From the NCBI RefSeq assembly GCF_004028635.1, contig NZ_RQJW01000004.1, positions 186,001 through 250,000 on the forward strand: DNA of 64,000 nt, written 5' to 3'. Under the pieces are notes generated by a model that had not been told where the DNA came from, ran no database searches, and saw only the letters and a program-made list of their open reading frames with translations. Of the stretch, positions 8,719 to 17,334 are shown in pieces. A program made the position numbers and the translations under genes. Source of the stretch: Streptomyces cyaneus. GTDB taxonomy: Bacteria; Actinomycetota; Actinomycetes; Streptomycetales; Streptomycetaceae. Positions within the stretch are counted from its first letter, which is position 1; every line of letters begins with the position of its first letter.

Positions 8719-9110
8719 GGTCCTCCCTTCGGCTACGCGCCCACACTGCGGGCGAGGTCGGATTCGGGGGAACGCACACCGCAGCAGAGCCCTACCGGAT
8801 CACGGACGAGCCGTGCGGGGAGCGGACTTCAATTCTTCCTGCCGAACCTGGATGCGGCAACGAGCAATTGGGGCCACCGACCGATATCTGGTGGTGCGCG
8901 GGTTATATCCCTACCCACTGCGTCACTGTGCGACGCCTGGGCCGACCGTGCACAACCAGGTCGCACGGCATTGACCCACAGGGGACCGGACCGCGGACCG
9001 GTGCGTACCGGTGTCGGGCCGGGATTCGTGCAGCACGGATGTCCTGGACGGGCGTCTCGTGCGGCACGTGCGCGACAGGCATGCGATCGGCACTGCACTG
9101 CCAGGACCCA
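8719..9110 (-). promoter_or_regulatory. intergenic region with a possible promoter for the 8083-8718 gene
   Basis: The most AT-rich point of this 392-bp gap is GGGATATAACC on the minus strand. TATAAC (8907-8902) could be a -10 element, giving a leader of about 175 nt. No convincing -35 is seen at the right spacing. The GGACCGGACCGCGGACCGG run at 8982-9000 is a local repeat of unknown meaning. Confidence 0.25.
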
Positions 9111-11276
9111 TCAGCCCTGCACGGCCAGGACCAGCGGCATCACCCCCTGCGCACCGGCGCGTCGGAGCATCCGGGCCGCGACCGCCAATGTCCAGCCGGT
9201 CTCGGTGAAGTCGTCCACCAGCAGCACTGGGCCCTGGACCTCGGCGAGAGCCGAAGCCAGGGTGGGCGGAATGGTCAGTGCGCCGTCGAGTGCTTTGAGG
9301 CGCTGGGCGCTATTGCTCCGCGAGGCCTGGGGCGCCTCCCCGGTGTACTGCAGGGACCCAAGTAGCGGGAGCCTGCCCACCTCTGAGATGCGCGCGCCCA
9401 GTGAGTTGATCAGTTGCGGACGCGTGCGTGAGGCGACCGTGACGACACCGACCGGGCGCGGTGGGGCGTCCTGAGCCCCGGAAGCCCAACCGCTCGGTCC
9501 CTTGGCCCAGTCGACCAGTACACCCACGACCGCCTTGGCCACGTCGTCGGGCACGGGCCCGTCCGGGGCGTGGGGCGCGAGCATCGGTCGCAGCCGGTTG
9601 CCCCAGCCGATGTCCGACAGTCGTCCCAAAGCCCGCCCCGGCGCAGCCTGTTCACCGGCTGGGATACGTCCCTTGAGGTCGACGCCGATCGCCGGCAGAC
9701 CGGTCGGCCACATGCGGCGCGGCTCGACCTCTACTCCGGCCCGACCGAGGTCGACGCGCGCGGCGTCCAAGGCGACCGTGGACATATCGGCAGTGAAGCG
9801 CGCCCCCGCGCAGTTGTCGCAGCGACCGCAGGCCTTGGCCCCCTCGTCGTCGAGCTGACGCTGCAGGAACTCCATCCGGCAGCCCGTCGTCGAGGCGTAC
9901 TCGCGCATCGCCTGCTGCTCGGCCTTGCGTTGCTGGGCAACCCAGTCGTACCGCTCGGCCTCGTACGTCCATGGCTGTCCGGTGGCGATCCAACCGCCCT
10001 TCACCCGCCGGACCGCCCCGTCCACGTCGAGGACCTTGAGCATCGTCTCCAGGCGAGAGCGGCGAAGCTCCACCAAGGGTTCCAGGGCGGGCAGCGACAG
10101 TGGCCTGTCCGCCCGCGCGAGGACGTCGAGAGCGCGGCGCACCAGGTCCTCCGAGGGGAAGGCGAGCGAAGCGAAGTACTGCCAGATCGCCTCGTCCTCC
10201 TGGCCTGGAAGGAGGAGCACCTCGGCGTGCTCGACGCCGCGTCCGGCGCGGCCGACCTGCTGGTAGTAGGCGATGGGGGAGGAGGGCGAGCCGAGGTGCA
10301 CCACGAAGCCGAGATCGGGCTTGTCGAAGCCCATGCCGAGCGCGGAGGTGGCGACCAGGGCCTTGACCTTGTTGCCGAGCAGGTCCTCCTCGGCCTGCTG
10401 ACGGTCGGCGTTCTCCGTCTTGCCGGTGTAGGAGGCGACCGTGTGACCGCGATGCCGCAGGAAAGCCGTGACCTCCTCGGCGGCAGCCACCGTGAGCGTG
10501 TAGATGATCCCCGAGCCCGGCAGGTCATCGAGGTGGTCGGCGAGCCATGCCATCCGGTGCGCGGCGTCCGGCAGTCGCAGCACACTCAGACTCAGGCTGT
10601 CCCGGTCCAGTGGACCGCGCAGCACGAGGGCGTCCGAAGTGCCCCCGGTACCGAGTTGCTCGGCGACATCGGCAGTCACGCGCGCGTTGGCGGTGGCGGT
10701 CGTCGCGAGCACGGGCACTCCGGGCGGAAGATCGGCGAGCATGGTGCGCAGCCGCCGGTAGTCGGGTCGGAAGTCGTGGCCCCAGTCCGAGATGCAGTGC
10801 GCCTCGTCCACGACGAGAAGTCCGGTCGCCGCGGCCAGCTTGGGCAGAACCTGATCGCGGAAGTCCGGGTTGTTGAGGCGTTCCGGGGAGACCAGCAGCA
10901 CATCGACGTCGCCCGCGGCGATCTCGTCCTGAATGGTGTCCCATTCCTCGGTGTTGGAGGAGTTGATGGTCCGCGCGTGGATCCCAGCGCGGGCAGCGGC
11001 CTCGACCTGGTTGCGCATCAGCGCGAGCAACGGGGAGACGATCACGGTCGGTCCGCTGCCACGGGCCCGCAGCAGCGACGTGGCCACGAAGTAGACCGCG
11101 GACTTGCCCCATCCCGTGCGCTGCACGACCAGGGCTCGGCGTCTGTCGGCGACCAGTGCCTCGATCGCCCGCCACTGGTCCTCACGCAGCCGGGCCGCGC
11201 CGGTGTCGTCCCCGACGAGGCGTGCGAGGACCGTGTCGGCGGCCACCCGGAGATCCGCGTTGCTCGTGTGCTCCAT
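9111..11276 (-). CDS. RecQ-family DNA helicase with C-terminal phosphoribosyltransferase-like domain
   Basis: The 721-residue protein has helicase motif I at residues 53-60 (RTGWGKSA), DEAH at 157-160 followed by CISDWGHDFRPDYRRL, LATTATA (motif III) and YYQQVGRAGRG (motif VI), so it should be a 3'-5' ATP-dependent unwinding enzyme. A RecQ zinc site follows with TGCRMEFLQRQ and ACGRCDNC. Instead of an HRDC domain the last 170 residues end with GPVLLVDDFTETGWTLAVA, which matches the PRPP-binding loop of type I phosphoribosyltransferases. Start is uncertain: ATG 11276 and ATG 11285 are both plausible. Confidence 0.85.
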   Translation of the reverse strand: MEHTSNADLRVAADTVLARLVGDDTGAARLREDQWRAIEALVADRRRALVVQRTGWGKSAVYFVATSLLRARGSGPTVIVSPLLALMRNQVEAAARAGIHARTINSSNTEEWDTIQDEIAAGDVDVLLVSPERLNNPDFRDQVLPKLAAATGLLVVDEAHCISDWGHDFRPDYRRLRTMLADLPPGVPVLATTATANARVTADVAEQLGTGGTSDALVLRGPLDRDSLSLSVLRLPDAAHRMAWLADHLDDLPGSGIIYTLTVAAAEEVTAFLRHRGHTVASYTGKTENADRQQAEEDLLGNKVKALVATSALGMGFDKPDLGFVVHLGSPSSPIAYYQQVGRAGRGVEHAEVLLLPGQEDEAIWQYFASLAFPSEDLVRRALDVLARADRPLSLPALEPLVELRRSRLETMLKVLDVDGAVRRVKGGWIATGQPWTYEAERYDWVAQQRKAEQQAMREYASTTGCRMEFLQRQLDDEGAKACGRCDNCAGARFTADMSTVALDAARVDLGRAGVEVEPRRMWPTGLPAIGVDLKGRIPAGEQAAPGRALGRLSDIGWGNRLRPMLAPHAPDGPVPDDVAKAVVGVLVDWAKGPSGWASGAQDAPPRPVGVVTVASRTRPQLINSLGARISEVGRLPLLGSLQYTGEAPQASRSNSAQRLKALDGALTIPPTLASALAEVQGPVLLVDDFTETGWTLAVAARMLRRAGAQGVMPLVLAVQG

Positions 11277-11550
11277 GCGTCCCATACAACAGGACGGCAC
11301 TGACAAAGGGGGGCCGGGCGGGACCGGACACCGATTTTCGGGCCGGGCGGTGTGGGGCGGACGCGACGTTGCGAGGTCGTGGTGTTGGTGTGCGGGGCGC
11401 CGGGCCCAGCCATCGCGGGATTGCAGTTGCCCCCTGCCGGGCCGGGGCAGGAGAGGGACCGGCCCTCGACGCAGACTGTGTTGTCGTGTCCCTGGTCGGA
11501 GTTATCCACAGGGCGAAGCGGAGCCTCGCGATCCGCGAGATCGTCTGCGC

Positions 11551-13356
11551 ATGACGAATCACAGCGAAGTGACGGGATCCCCCGAAAACGACGGCACGGC
11601 GGGCAGCGAACGGCACCTCGCCCCGCGGGCAACCGATCCGAACGACGTGCCTGACGTGCCTGACGTGCCTGACGTGCCTGACGTGCCTGACGTACGTGAC
11701 GTGCACGACGCTCCTGACATGCGCGATGTGCCTGAGGTACACGACGTGCGGCGTGGGCATGAGCCGCAGGCTGGGCATGACAAGCACCCAGGACGCGCGC
11801 AACAAGCGGACCAATCCGACTGCACCGCATACGAAGGGCAGCTGGCCGAGCACCAGGTCACCCTGCGCACCCCGGCCGAACTGGCCGACGCGTTGCCGTA
11901 TCTGCTCGGGTACCGCCCCGAGGACAGCATCGTGCTCGTCGCCCTGCACGACAGGGGTGGCCGCGGCCGGTTCGGCGGCCGGGCACGGCTCGGCATTCCT
12001 GCGAGCGCGGACGATTGGGACTCCGCGGTCAGGCAGCTGGCCCACGGACTGGTGAGGGGCAGCGAGCGCAGGGGAGCCCGAGCCGAGCAGATGGTCGCCT
12101 TCCTCTGCCAGGAACCGGCAAAGGGCGAAACGGGCCGACAGGTCATGGAACGGCTGCGGCCACTGGCCCAGAAGATGCGCGTCGCCTGCGGCAGCCTCGA
12201 CGTCCCGGTGATCGAGGCCCTGTGCATCTCTGAGGGTCGCTTCTGGTCGTATTGCTGCGACAGGGAGGAGTGCTGTCCGCCCGAGGGCCGGCCGATGGGC
12301 CTACCCGGGACATCCGTGTTGGCTGCCGCGGCCACGTACGCCGGATTGCAGGTGCGCGGCACACTGCGCGAATTGCAGGCGAGGCTGTTGCCCTGGGAGA
12401 CCGCCGCAGCCCTGGAGCAGGAGATCGCCCTGGACACCGTCGGCGTGGCGCTCGTCCCCAGGATCCTCGACGACGCGGCACGCGCGGGTGTGGCGGAGGA
12501 GACGCTGGAGCTCGCCGAGCGGCTCCTGAGTCGATTCGCCGCGGCCCCGCCCGTGTCCGGAACGCTCACCGCGGATCTCCGCGACGACGAACTGCTCGGA
12601 CACGACGAAGCCGCGAGGCTCATTCTGGGCCTGCAGGACCGCTCGACCCGCGACCGCGCGGCCGAGTGGATGGAGGGCGACGAGGCCGGTCCCGCCCTCC
12701 GGCTCTGGCGAGCGCTGGCCCGCCGCTGTGTCGGTCCGTACCGCGAGTACGCAGCCCCGCCCCTCACCCTCGCCGGGTGGGTGGCCTGGTCCGCCGGCGA
12801 CGATCTGGAGGCCCGAGAAGCCCTTGCCATGGCACTCGGCGCCGACACCGACTACCTCTTCGCCCGCCTGCTGCACCAGGCCTGCAACGAGGGTCTGGAC
12901 CCGGAGTCGATCCGCCGTTGCCTGCGCGCCGAACGCGTGGGCCGCGAGCGGACGGGTGCCGGGCGGCTCGACGGGCCGGAGGATGCCGAAGAGCCTGTGC
13001 GAGGCGCGGCAGTTGAGCCCAAGCCGACGTCTGGCGCGGGTGGTCGCTGCCGGTCTCGGCGTGTTGCGGGCTCGGTCGGCGGTTTCCCGCGCTCCACACG
13101 GGTCGCTGGGCGAGAGCGGGCTACGAGCGTCTCGCGCCCGCGTACCTCGGCGGGGACGCATCCCGGTGCCTCGCGGCCGGGCGACACGGCTGCGCGTACC
13201 TCGAAGCACGCAGCTGCGCGCACGCCGAAGAGCGCGGCTCCGCCTACCTCGAAGAGCACGGCTCCGCGCACCTCAAAGAAGGGAACTGCGCGTCGGAGCG
13301 GGCCCCGTCCGGACGGTGTGCGTTCCGGGAACGCCGGCGCCGAGGGGGACGCGTGA
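11551..13356 (+). CDS. DUF4192 family protein with repeat-rich ends
   Basis: The 601-residue protein has a central DUF4192 domain from about residue 100 to 460: VTLRTPAELADALPYLLGYRPEDSIV-type opening, a RFWSYCCDREECCPPEG cysteine cluster and LAGWVAWSAGDD near the end. The family is confined to Actinobacteria and has no established function. The N-terminus carries a DVP-type tripeptide repeat (about residues 32-67), and the tail from about residue 490 is a Lys/Ala/Ser/Thr/Pro-rich region with TSK motifs that resembles histone-tail-like low complexity. ATG 11551 gives the shortest form containing the repeats. Both ends are probably disordered. Confidence 0.75.
   Translation: MTNHSEVTGSPENDGTAGSERHLAPRATDPNDVPDVPDVPDVPDVPDVRDVHDAPDMRDVPEVHDVRRGHEPQAGHDKHPGRAQQADQSDCTAYEGQLAEHQVTLRTPAELADALPYLLGYRPEDSIVLVALHDRGGRGRFGGRARLGIPASADDWDSAVRQLAHGLVRGSERRGARAEQMVAFLCQEPAKGETGRQVMERLRPLAQKMRVACGSLDVPVIEALCISEGRFWSYCCDREECCPPEGRPMGLPGTSVLAAAATYAGLQVRGTLRELQARLLPWETAAALEQEIALDTVGVALVPRILDDAARAGVAEETLELAERLLSRFAAAPPVSGTLTADLRDDELLGHDEAARLILGLQDRSTRDRAAEWMEGDEAGPALRLWRALARRCVGPYREYAAPPLTLAGWVAWSAGDDLEAREALAMALGADTDYLFARLLHQACNEGLDPESIRRCLRAERVGRERTGAGRLDGPEDAEEPVRGAAVEPKPTSGAGGRCRSRRVAGSVGGFPRSTRVAGRERATSVSRPRTSAGTHPGASRPGDTAARTSKHAAARTPKSAAPPTSKSTAPRTSKKGTARRSGPRPDGVRSGNAGAEGDA
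11644..11751 (+). repeat. 9-bp coding tandem repeat (GACGTGCCT)
   Basis: Five perfect GACGTGCCT units (11644-11688) followed by seven degenerate 9-mers to 11751. They stay in frame inside the DUF4192 gene and encode Asp-Val-Pro and variants. Copy number is likely to vary between strains by slippage. Confidence 0.9.
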
Positions 13357-13835
13357 GCTGTTACGGGCAGAGCACTGACCGATGGTGTCGAGGCGGCGGC
13401 CGTCGCGCGCAGGGCACTGATCGATGCTGCGGGGGTGAGGGTGGTCGCGGCGCGAGGCGCGGGCGACCAGGGAGTGGTGTCCGTGATGCGGGTATCTGTG
13501 ATCCGCTCCTTGAACCAGATTTCCACGATCCGCTCCGTGATCCGAGTCGCCGCAAACAGCAGAGGTCGGTCGAAGGCTTATCTCGAGGTCGGCACCGACC
13601 TCGTGGGCGCTTCGGCACCGCAGAGGACCTCAGCCTGCCTGGTGAACGAGGTGAACCAGGCGACCATTCAGCGCGGTTACCCCATCACGGGCGTGACCCC
13701 GAGGAGTTCCTCCCCGTTCACCTGAGTGGCGGAACGCCTGGACTGGCCGTGCCGCCGCACCGCCCCTGTCACTCCGGGTCCCCCAGCCGGCGCCGCACAC
13801 GCCCGAGGCGCAACGAGCGCAGAGGAAGCCGCCCC
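13357..13835. other. intergenic with a 20-bp palindrome
   Basis: No supported gene. CGAGGTCGG-CA-CCGACCTCG at 13584-13603 is a perfect 9-bp-arm palindrome, and CCTGGT/ACCAGG arms lie at 13637-13659. The first has operator geometry for a dimeric regulator. The GATCCGCTCC motif is repeated near 13500 and 13532. Confidence 0.5.
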
Positions 13836-16268
13836 ATGCCACAGCCGCCCCCCGCCTCCCCGGCCGCAGACGATCGCTGGACAGCCGGCGGGCCGGTGCC
13901 GTCCCCCAGGCTGGATACGGAGCTGTCTCCCCGCGGTGCCGGCGCGGGGCGGGACGCGTCCCTGTTTCCGAGCGATGCCACTGACCGCTCCCCGCAGGTC
14001 GGCGATGGCTGGTCCCGGCAGGCCAACGACGGCTGGTCTCCCTCGGTCTCGGTGGACCAGGGCCGACCCTCTACCCGACACGCGGACCAAAGCCCTGCTC
14101 CGGTATGGCGGCCGTCGGCAAGCCAGGACAGTCGTCCCTACCTGTGGGAAGGACGAGCCGGGCTCCCCGTGCAGCCGACGAGACCGACAAGGCAGAGCCC
14201 TGCGCTCCCGTTACCCGCCAGCCCGGTTCCGACGTCGCCGCTACCCTCCGACGGTGCACGACGCTCCAACCCGCCTCAAGACACTCCGTCGTCGGCTCAG
14301 CCACCGACCGCTCGCCGGTCGGCCGAACTGCCCCCCACTCACGACGCCATGATCTGCGTGGCCCTCCCGGGCCTCGCCATCTCCACGGACCAGGGGCAGT
14401 TGACGGGCCGGGGACTCGAGGGGTTCTACCGCGCGGGCCGGCGCGTGCTCTCACGCTGCCAGGTCCGTGTGGCCGGGCGTGAACCGCTTCCGATCCAAGC
14501 CCGCATGACGGGCGCCGACTGTGCCCGCTTCGTGGGCACACTGCGTACTTCCCCGCAGGCAGGCCCGGACCCGGACGTCGTCGTCGTGCGAAGCCGTCAC
14601 GCGGACGGAACCGAGCGGATCACGCTGCACAGTGCGGCCGTCCGCCCGTTGCGTGTGCCGGTCGAGGTCGCGCTGGGTACGGATTTGGCCGACCTCGGCG
14701 CGATCGCGTGCGGCAGCGCGGGACCGGAAGTGCCCGCCACGGTCCACGATTCGGGCCTGCGCTGGTCGTCCGCCCATGGGAACTCGACCGTGACGGCCGA
14801 CCCGTCGCCCGCCGACGCGCTGGCCTCCGCGGGGCTGCTGCGCTGGGAGCTCACGCTGCCCCCGGGCGGCAGCGTGAGCATCGAGCTGAGGGTGCGTCTG
14901 GACGGGGCGGGCCCCGTGCGGGCAGTGGGCCGAGCGGCGACGAGCCCGTTGGCTCCCGCGCGGGCGGACGGTGACGATCCCAGGGTGGCGGTCCTGCTGC
15001 GGACGAGCATCGAGGACCTCCAGGCCCTCCTGCTGCGGGATCCCACGCTTCCCGCGGACACACATCTGGCAGCTGGGGTGCCCTGGCGCTGCGGCCTGGC
15101 CCCGGCCGAGGCCCTTGCCGCGGCCCGGCTGACCCTGCCCCTGGGCACCCGGCTCGCCGTGGGCACGCTGCGCACCCTCGCTCGCACCCAACTCCGGGGC
15201 CGGGGACCGCAGTCCGGCATGATCCCCGGTCCGATACGGGACGCGGGCCCGCATCTGCCACCGGGTTGCACAGGCACCGAGGCCACGCTGCTCTTCCCCG
15301 CGCTGCTCGCGGAGGCCCGGCGCTGGGGGATGCCCGAACCCGAGGCCGAGGAACTCCTCCCGGCGGCGGAGCGGTGTCTGACCTGGCTGCGGACCACTGC
15401 GGGCGACGGTACGTATCTGAGGGACCCGCACCCCGGCGGACCCGTCCGCTGCGAGACCCAGGCCCATGCCCATCGTGCGGCACTGCTCGGCGCCGATCTC
15501 CTCGACGCCTGCGGCAGACCGGGTGGCGACGAACTGCGGCAGTGGGCCCGGGCGCTGCGGACGACGTTCCGTGCGGACTTCTGGATCGACGACGTGGGCG
15601 GCGGTCGACCCGCGGCTGCCCGAGCGCCGGACGGACGCCACGTGCCGCATCTGGGCGCCGCCGCCGTACATCTCCTCGACACCGGCCTGCTGGGTGGAGG
15701 AGAGCAGGCTCCCGGTCTGCTCGACAAGGTGCAGACCGAACAACTAGCCCGGCTGCTCGGCGGGCCGGCCATGGACTCGGGGTGGGGCCTTCGCGGGCTG
15801 AGTGCGAAGGAGGCGGGACACAACCCTTTCGGTCACCGCAGTGGAGCCGTGAGGGTCCACGAGACGGCGCTCGCCGTCGCGGGCCTGGCCGCGGCCGACT
15901 ACGAGAAGGAGGCGAGCGGGCTGCTGCGGGGCCTACTGGGGGCGGCAGAGGCGTTCGGCCACCGGCTGCCCGAGATGTACGCGGGGGAGCGGCGCACCGA
16001 CTCAAGCGCTCCCCTCCCGCATCCGGCGGCCTGCCGCCCCGCGGCCACGGCAGCGGCAGCAGGGGTGCTGCTGTTGACCACGCTCGCGGGCATCCGCCCG
16101 GACGCCCTCGCGGGGACGGTCACGCTGCGGCCCCTGCGTAGTGCGCCGCTGGGCGAGATCGTCCTGACGGGCCTTCGAGTCGCCGGCGCCCCCTTCTCCG
16201 TACGCGTCAGCCGACTGGGTCTCGCCATGGTCGAGGAGGCGGCCGACGGCCTGCAATTGCGAGCGTGA
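13836..16268 (+). CDS. glycogen debranching N-terminal domain / six-hairpin glycosidase-like protein
   Basis: The 810-residue protein has a Pro/Ser-rich disordered N-terminus to about residue 165, then a beta-rich domain (GRGLEGFYRAGRRVLSRCQV, PLRVPVEVALGTDLADLGAI) typical of the glycogen-debranching N-terminal (GDE_N-like) family, and an alpha-helical barrel from about 430 (PWRCGLAPAEALAAARLTLP, GCTGTEATLLFPALLAEA, SGWGLRGLSAKEAGHNP). ATG 13836 follows AGAGGAAG. It resembles amylo-alpha-1,6-glucosidase-related proteins, but I cannot identify the catalytic acids with certainty, so substrate and activity are open. The next gene lies 130 bp downstream. Confidence 0.75.
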   Translation: MPQPPPASPAADDRWTAGGPVPSPRLDTELSPRGAGAGRDASLFPSDATDRSPQVGDGWSRQANDGWSPSVSVDQGRPSTRHADQSPAPVWRPSASQDSRPYLWEGRAGLPVQPTRPTRQSPALPLPASPVPTSPLPSDGARRSNPPQDTPSSAQPPTARRSAELPPTHDAMICVALPGLAISTDQGQLTGRGLEGFYRAGRRVLSRCQVRVAGREPLPIQARMTGADCARFVGTLRTSPQAGPDPDVVVVRSRHADGTERITLHSAAVRPLRVPVEVALGTDLADLGAIACGSAGPEVPATVHDSGLRWSSAHGNSTVTADPSPADALASAGLLRWELTLPPGGSVSIELRVRLDGAGPVRAVGRAATSPLAPARADGDDPRVAVLLRTSIEDLQALLLRDPTLPADTHLAAGVPWRCGLAPAEALAAARLTLPLGTRLAVGTLRTLARTQLRGRGPQSGMIPGPIRDAGPHLPPGCTGTEATLLFPALLAEARRWGMPEPEAEELLPAAERCLTWLRTTAGDGTYLRDPHPGGPVRCETQAHAHRAALLGADLLDACGRPGGDELRQWARALRTTFRADFWIDDVGGGRPAAARAPDGRHVPHLGAAAVHLLDTGLLGGGEQAPGLLDKVQTEQLARLLGGPAMDSGWGLRGLSAKEAGHNPFGHRSGAVRVHETALAVAGLAAADYEKEASGLLRGLLGAAEAFGHRLPEMYAGERRTDSSAPLPHPAACRPAATAAAAGVLLLTTLAGIRPDALAGTVTLRPLRSAPLGEIVLTGLRVAGAPFSVRVSRLGLAMVEEAADGLQLRA

Positions 16269-16370
16269 CCTCGTACGACGCCACACGGCACGACATGGGA
16301 GCGGTGTGGTGAGGCTCAGATCGGGCCGAATTGGATCAGCCATCGACGGGGCTGACGAAGGGAGTGTTTA

Positions 16371-16385
16371 TCGTCAAGCAGACGA
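16371..16385. promoter_or_regulatory. possible NrtR operator
   Basis: TCGTC-AAGCA-GACGA, a 5-bp-arm inverted repeat ending 13 bp before the start codon of the Nudix/NrtR gene. NrtR proteins often bind next to their own genes, so autoregulation is plausible, but the arms are short. Confidence 0.3.
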
Positions 16386-16398
16386 CTATGATCGCCGC

Positions 16399-17157
16399 AT
16401 GCCCTACGACCCGTCAGCCTTTCCGCCCTTTGCCGTCACCGTGGACCTGGTCGTGCTGACCGTGCGCCGCCATGCTCTGTGCGCGCTGGCGGTGCGCAGG
16501 GGCGAACCGCCGTTCCAAGGGCGCTGGGCGCTGCCCGGTGGGTTCGTACGGGCCGACGAGGATCTGTCGCAGGCCGCAGCGCGGGAGCTGGCCGAGGAGA
16601 CCGGGCTGCGCGCCCATGACCCTGCCGTTCCGGTGCAGGACAACGGCGCACACCTGGAGCAGCTGGCGACATACGGCGACCCCAAGCGCGACCCCCGGAT
16701 GCGCGTGGTCAGCGTTGCCCACCTCGCGCTGGCCCCTGATCTGCCCGCACCCCGCGCGGGAGGCGATGCCAGTAACGCGCGCTGGGCGCCGGTCGAGGAG
16801 TTGCTGCAGCAGGGCGGTTACGGCCGTGACGGCGAACCGGTCGCGCCGCTCGCCTTCGACCACGCGCAGATCCTGGCCGACGGGGTGGAGCGCGCCCGCT
16901 CCAAGATCGAGTACTCGTCGCTGGCCACGGCCTTCTGCCCCACCGAGTTCACCGTCGGTGAGCTGCGCCGTGTCTACGAGGCCGTGTGGGGTGTCGCGCT
17001 CGACCCGCGCAACTTCCACCGCAAGGTGACGGGCACGCCGGGCTTCCTCGTCCCCACCGGAGGCACCACCACACGCCAGGGCGGCCGCCCCGCCCAGCTC
17101 TTCCGGGCCGGCGGAGCCACGCTGCTCAACCCCCCGATGCTGCGCCCGGAGGTCTGA
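16399..17157 (+). CDS. Nudix hydrolase with NrtR-type winged-helix domain
   Basis: The 252-residue protein has a Nudix domain with a complete Nudix box (GFVRADEDLSQAAARELAEE then TGL, about residues 52-74) and a C-terminal winged helix from about 165 (FTVGELRRVYEAVWG, NFHRKVTG). This is the NrtR architecture: a repressor of NAD metabolism genes that senses ADP-ribose or NAD-related ligands through the Nudix domain. The intact box means hydrolysis is possible too. ATG 16399 begins the conserved MPYDPSAFPPFAVTVD. No NAD gene is adjacent, so its targets are elsewhere or only itself. Confidence 0.82.
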   Translation: MPYDPSAFPPFAVTVDLVVLTVRRHALCALAVRRGEPPFQGRWALPGGFVRADEDLSQAAARELAEETGLRAHDPAVPVQDNGAHLEQLATYGDPKRDPRMRVVSVAHLALAPDLPAPRAGGDASNARWAPVEELLQQGGYGRDGEPVAPLAFDHAQILADGVERARSKIEYSSLATAFCPTEFTVGELRRVYEAVWGVALDPRNFHRKVTGTPGFLVPTGGTTTRQGGRPAQLFRAGGATLLNPPMLRPEV

Positions 17158-17334
17158 CGCGAGAGTCCCGACCGGGATGCCGAGCCGGGATGCCGGGCGG
17201 GACCGGACGGTACCGGACGGCACCGACCGAGCTCAGGGACACAGGGCGAACAGGGGGCCGAGCGGGCCGATCTGCGCCGGGAGTAGGCCGTGCGCTGCCC
17301 GAAAAAACGGACATAGCGCGCTATCTTGCTTCGA

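Noticed and set aside
11644..11751. CRISPR-like array
   Set aside because: The repeats are contiguous 9-mers without spacers, in frame in a gene.
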